Of a stretch of DNA of 60,980 bases, positions 60,910-60,980 are shown piece after piece. The first letter of the stretch is position 1, and each line of letters begins with the position of its first letter. This stretch comes from RGIG4140 sp045635565 (GTDB lineage: Bacteria; Pseudomonadota; Alphaproteobacteria; CAAHEQ01; UBA3637). Made by a program: the position numbers and the translations under genes. Location: NCBI GenBank assembly GCA_045635565.1, contig JAZTVX010000077.1, positions 1-60,980 on the forward strand. Reading direction: 5' to 3'. The notes under the pieces were generated by a model, which did no database searches, was not told the DNA's origin, and saw only the letters and a list, made by a program, of their open reading frames with translations.

Positions 60910-60980
60910 TGGCTGGGCTGGCTGGATTCGAACCAACGAATGACGGTATCAAAAACCGTTGCCTTACCACTTGGCGACAG
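60910..60980 (-). tRNA. tRNA-Gln (anticodon TTG), 5' end outside the window
   Basis: Minus strand reads CTGTCGCCAAGTGGTAAGGC (acceptor and D arm), ACGGT-TTTTGAT-ACCGT (anticodon arm with TTG), GTTGG-TTCGAAT-CCAGC (T arm), then CAGCCCA, G and an encoded CCA ending at 60910. About four to five bases of the 5' acceptor strand lie beyond the window. Its 3' end appears as fragments in several island repeats, marking it as the integration target. Confidence 0.93.

Noticed and set aside
52019..60980. CRISPR array
   Set aside because: Repeats are hundreds of bases long, unevenly spaced and separated by genes rather than short unique spacers.
52019..60980. Integron cassette array
   Set aside because: Boundaries are cassette-like, but no tyrosine integron integrase or attC-type R/L boxes are visible, and tRNA 3' end copies point to tRNA-targeted integration.

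Overview
The window reads as an AT-rich alphaproteobacterial chromosome segment, probably from a host- or gut-associated lineage distant from well-studied genera. The main evidence is a circularly permuted two-piece tmRNA gene (tag ANDNFAPVAMAA), a DUF1150 gene coupled to an Hsp20 gene, paired M16 peptidases, LpxC and MlaEF (outer-membrane lipid A physiology), and many short operons with strong AGGAG-type ribosome binding sites. Species cannot be assigned from sequence alone.

Positions 1-30,970 are mostly conserved housekeeping genes. In order: a truncated prepilin-like gene with a striking invertible-promoter-like element upstream; cvpA-cdd-rlmH; a membrane protein-radA-mlaF-mlaE operon; tmRNA; an MscS-type channel; two thioredoxin-fold proteins; uvrB; infA; an M16 pair; an S41-like and an M23 peptidase; lpxC; a cold-shock protein; dnaA-hsp20-DUF1150; and a CorC/HlyC-type protein. 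Positions 31,000-32,760 form a small scrap region with a frameshifted gene and a duplicated promoter/leader.

Positions 32,788-43,060 carry accessory metabolism and transport. The highlight is an RND efflux operon in which the inner-membrane pump and the outer-membrane factor form one 1510-codon reading frame with a lipobox at the junction. It is followed by a flavodoxin-like reductase, an alpha/beta hydrolase, a nucleoside deaminase, a HIT protein and a split chromate transporter pair. Positions 43,256-47,340 hold a minus-strand cluster: NadM-like adenylyltransferase, CofE-like ligase, DUF5662-like protein, PnuC-type transporter and nucleoside deoxyribosyltransferase-like protein. It sits behind a structured leader RNA and looks like nucleotide or pyridine salvage.

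Positions 47,600-60,980 are an island. A Hin/Gin-type serine recombinase, a Slam-type outer-membrane protein and its candidate surface lipoprotein lie between inverted 27-bp sites that resemble invertase crossover sites. To the right, five short cargo modules (ankyrin protein; unknown 171-aa protein; DUF433/PIN-like toxin-antitoxin; unknown two-gene unit; DUF3137 protein) are separated by a repeat family that carries recombinase-like 3' tails, copies of a tRNA terminator and 3'-end fragments of the tRNA-Gln gene at the right edge. This looks like repeated integration at tRNA-Gln. The repeat-bounded array, the invertase/Slam segment, the pilin promoter switch and the pump-outer membrane factor fusion are the best candidates for undescribed biology.
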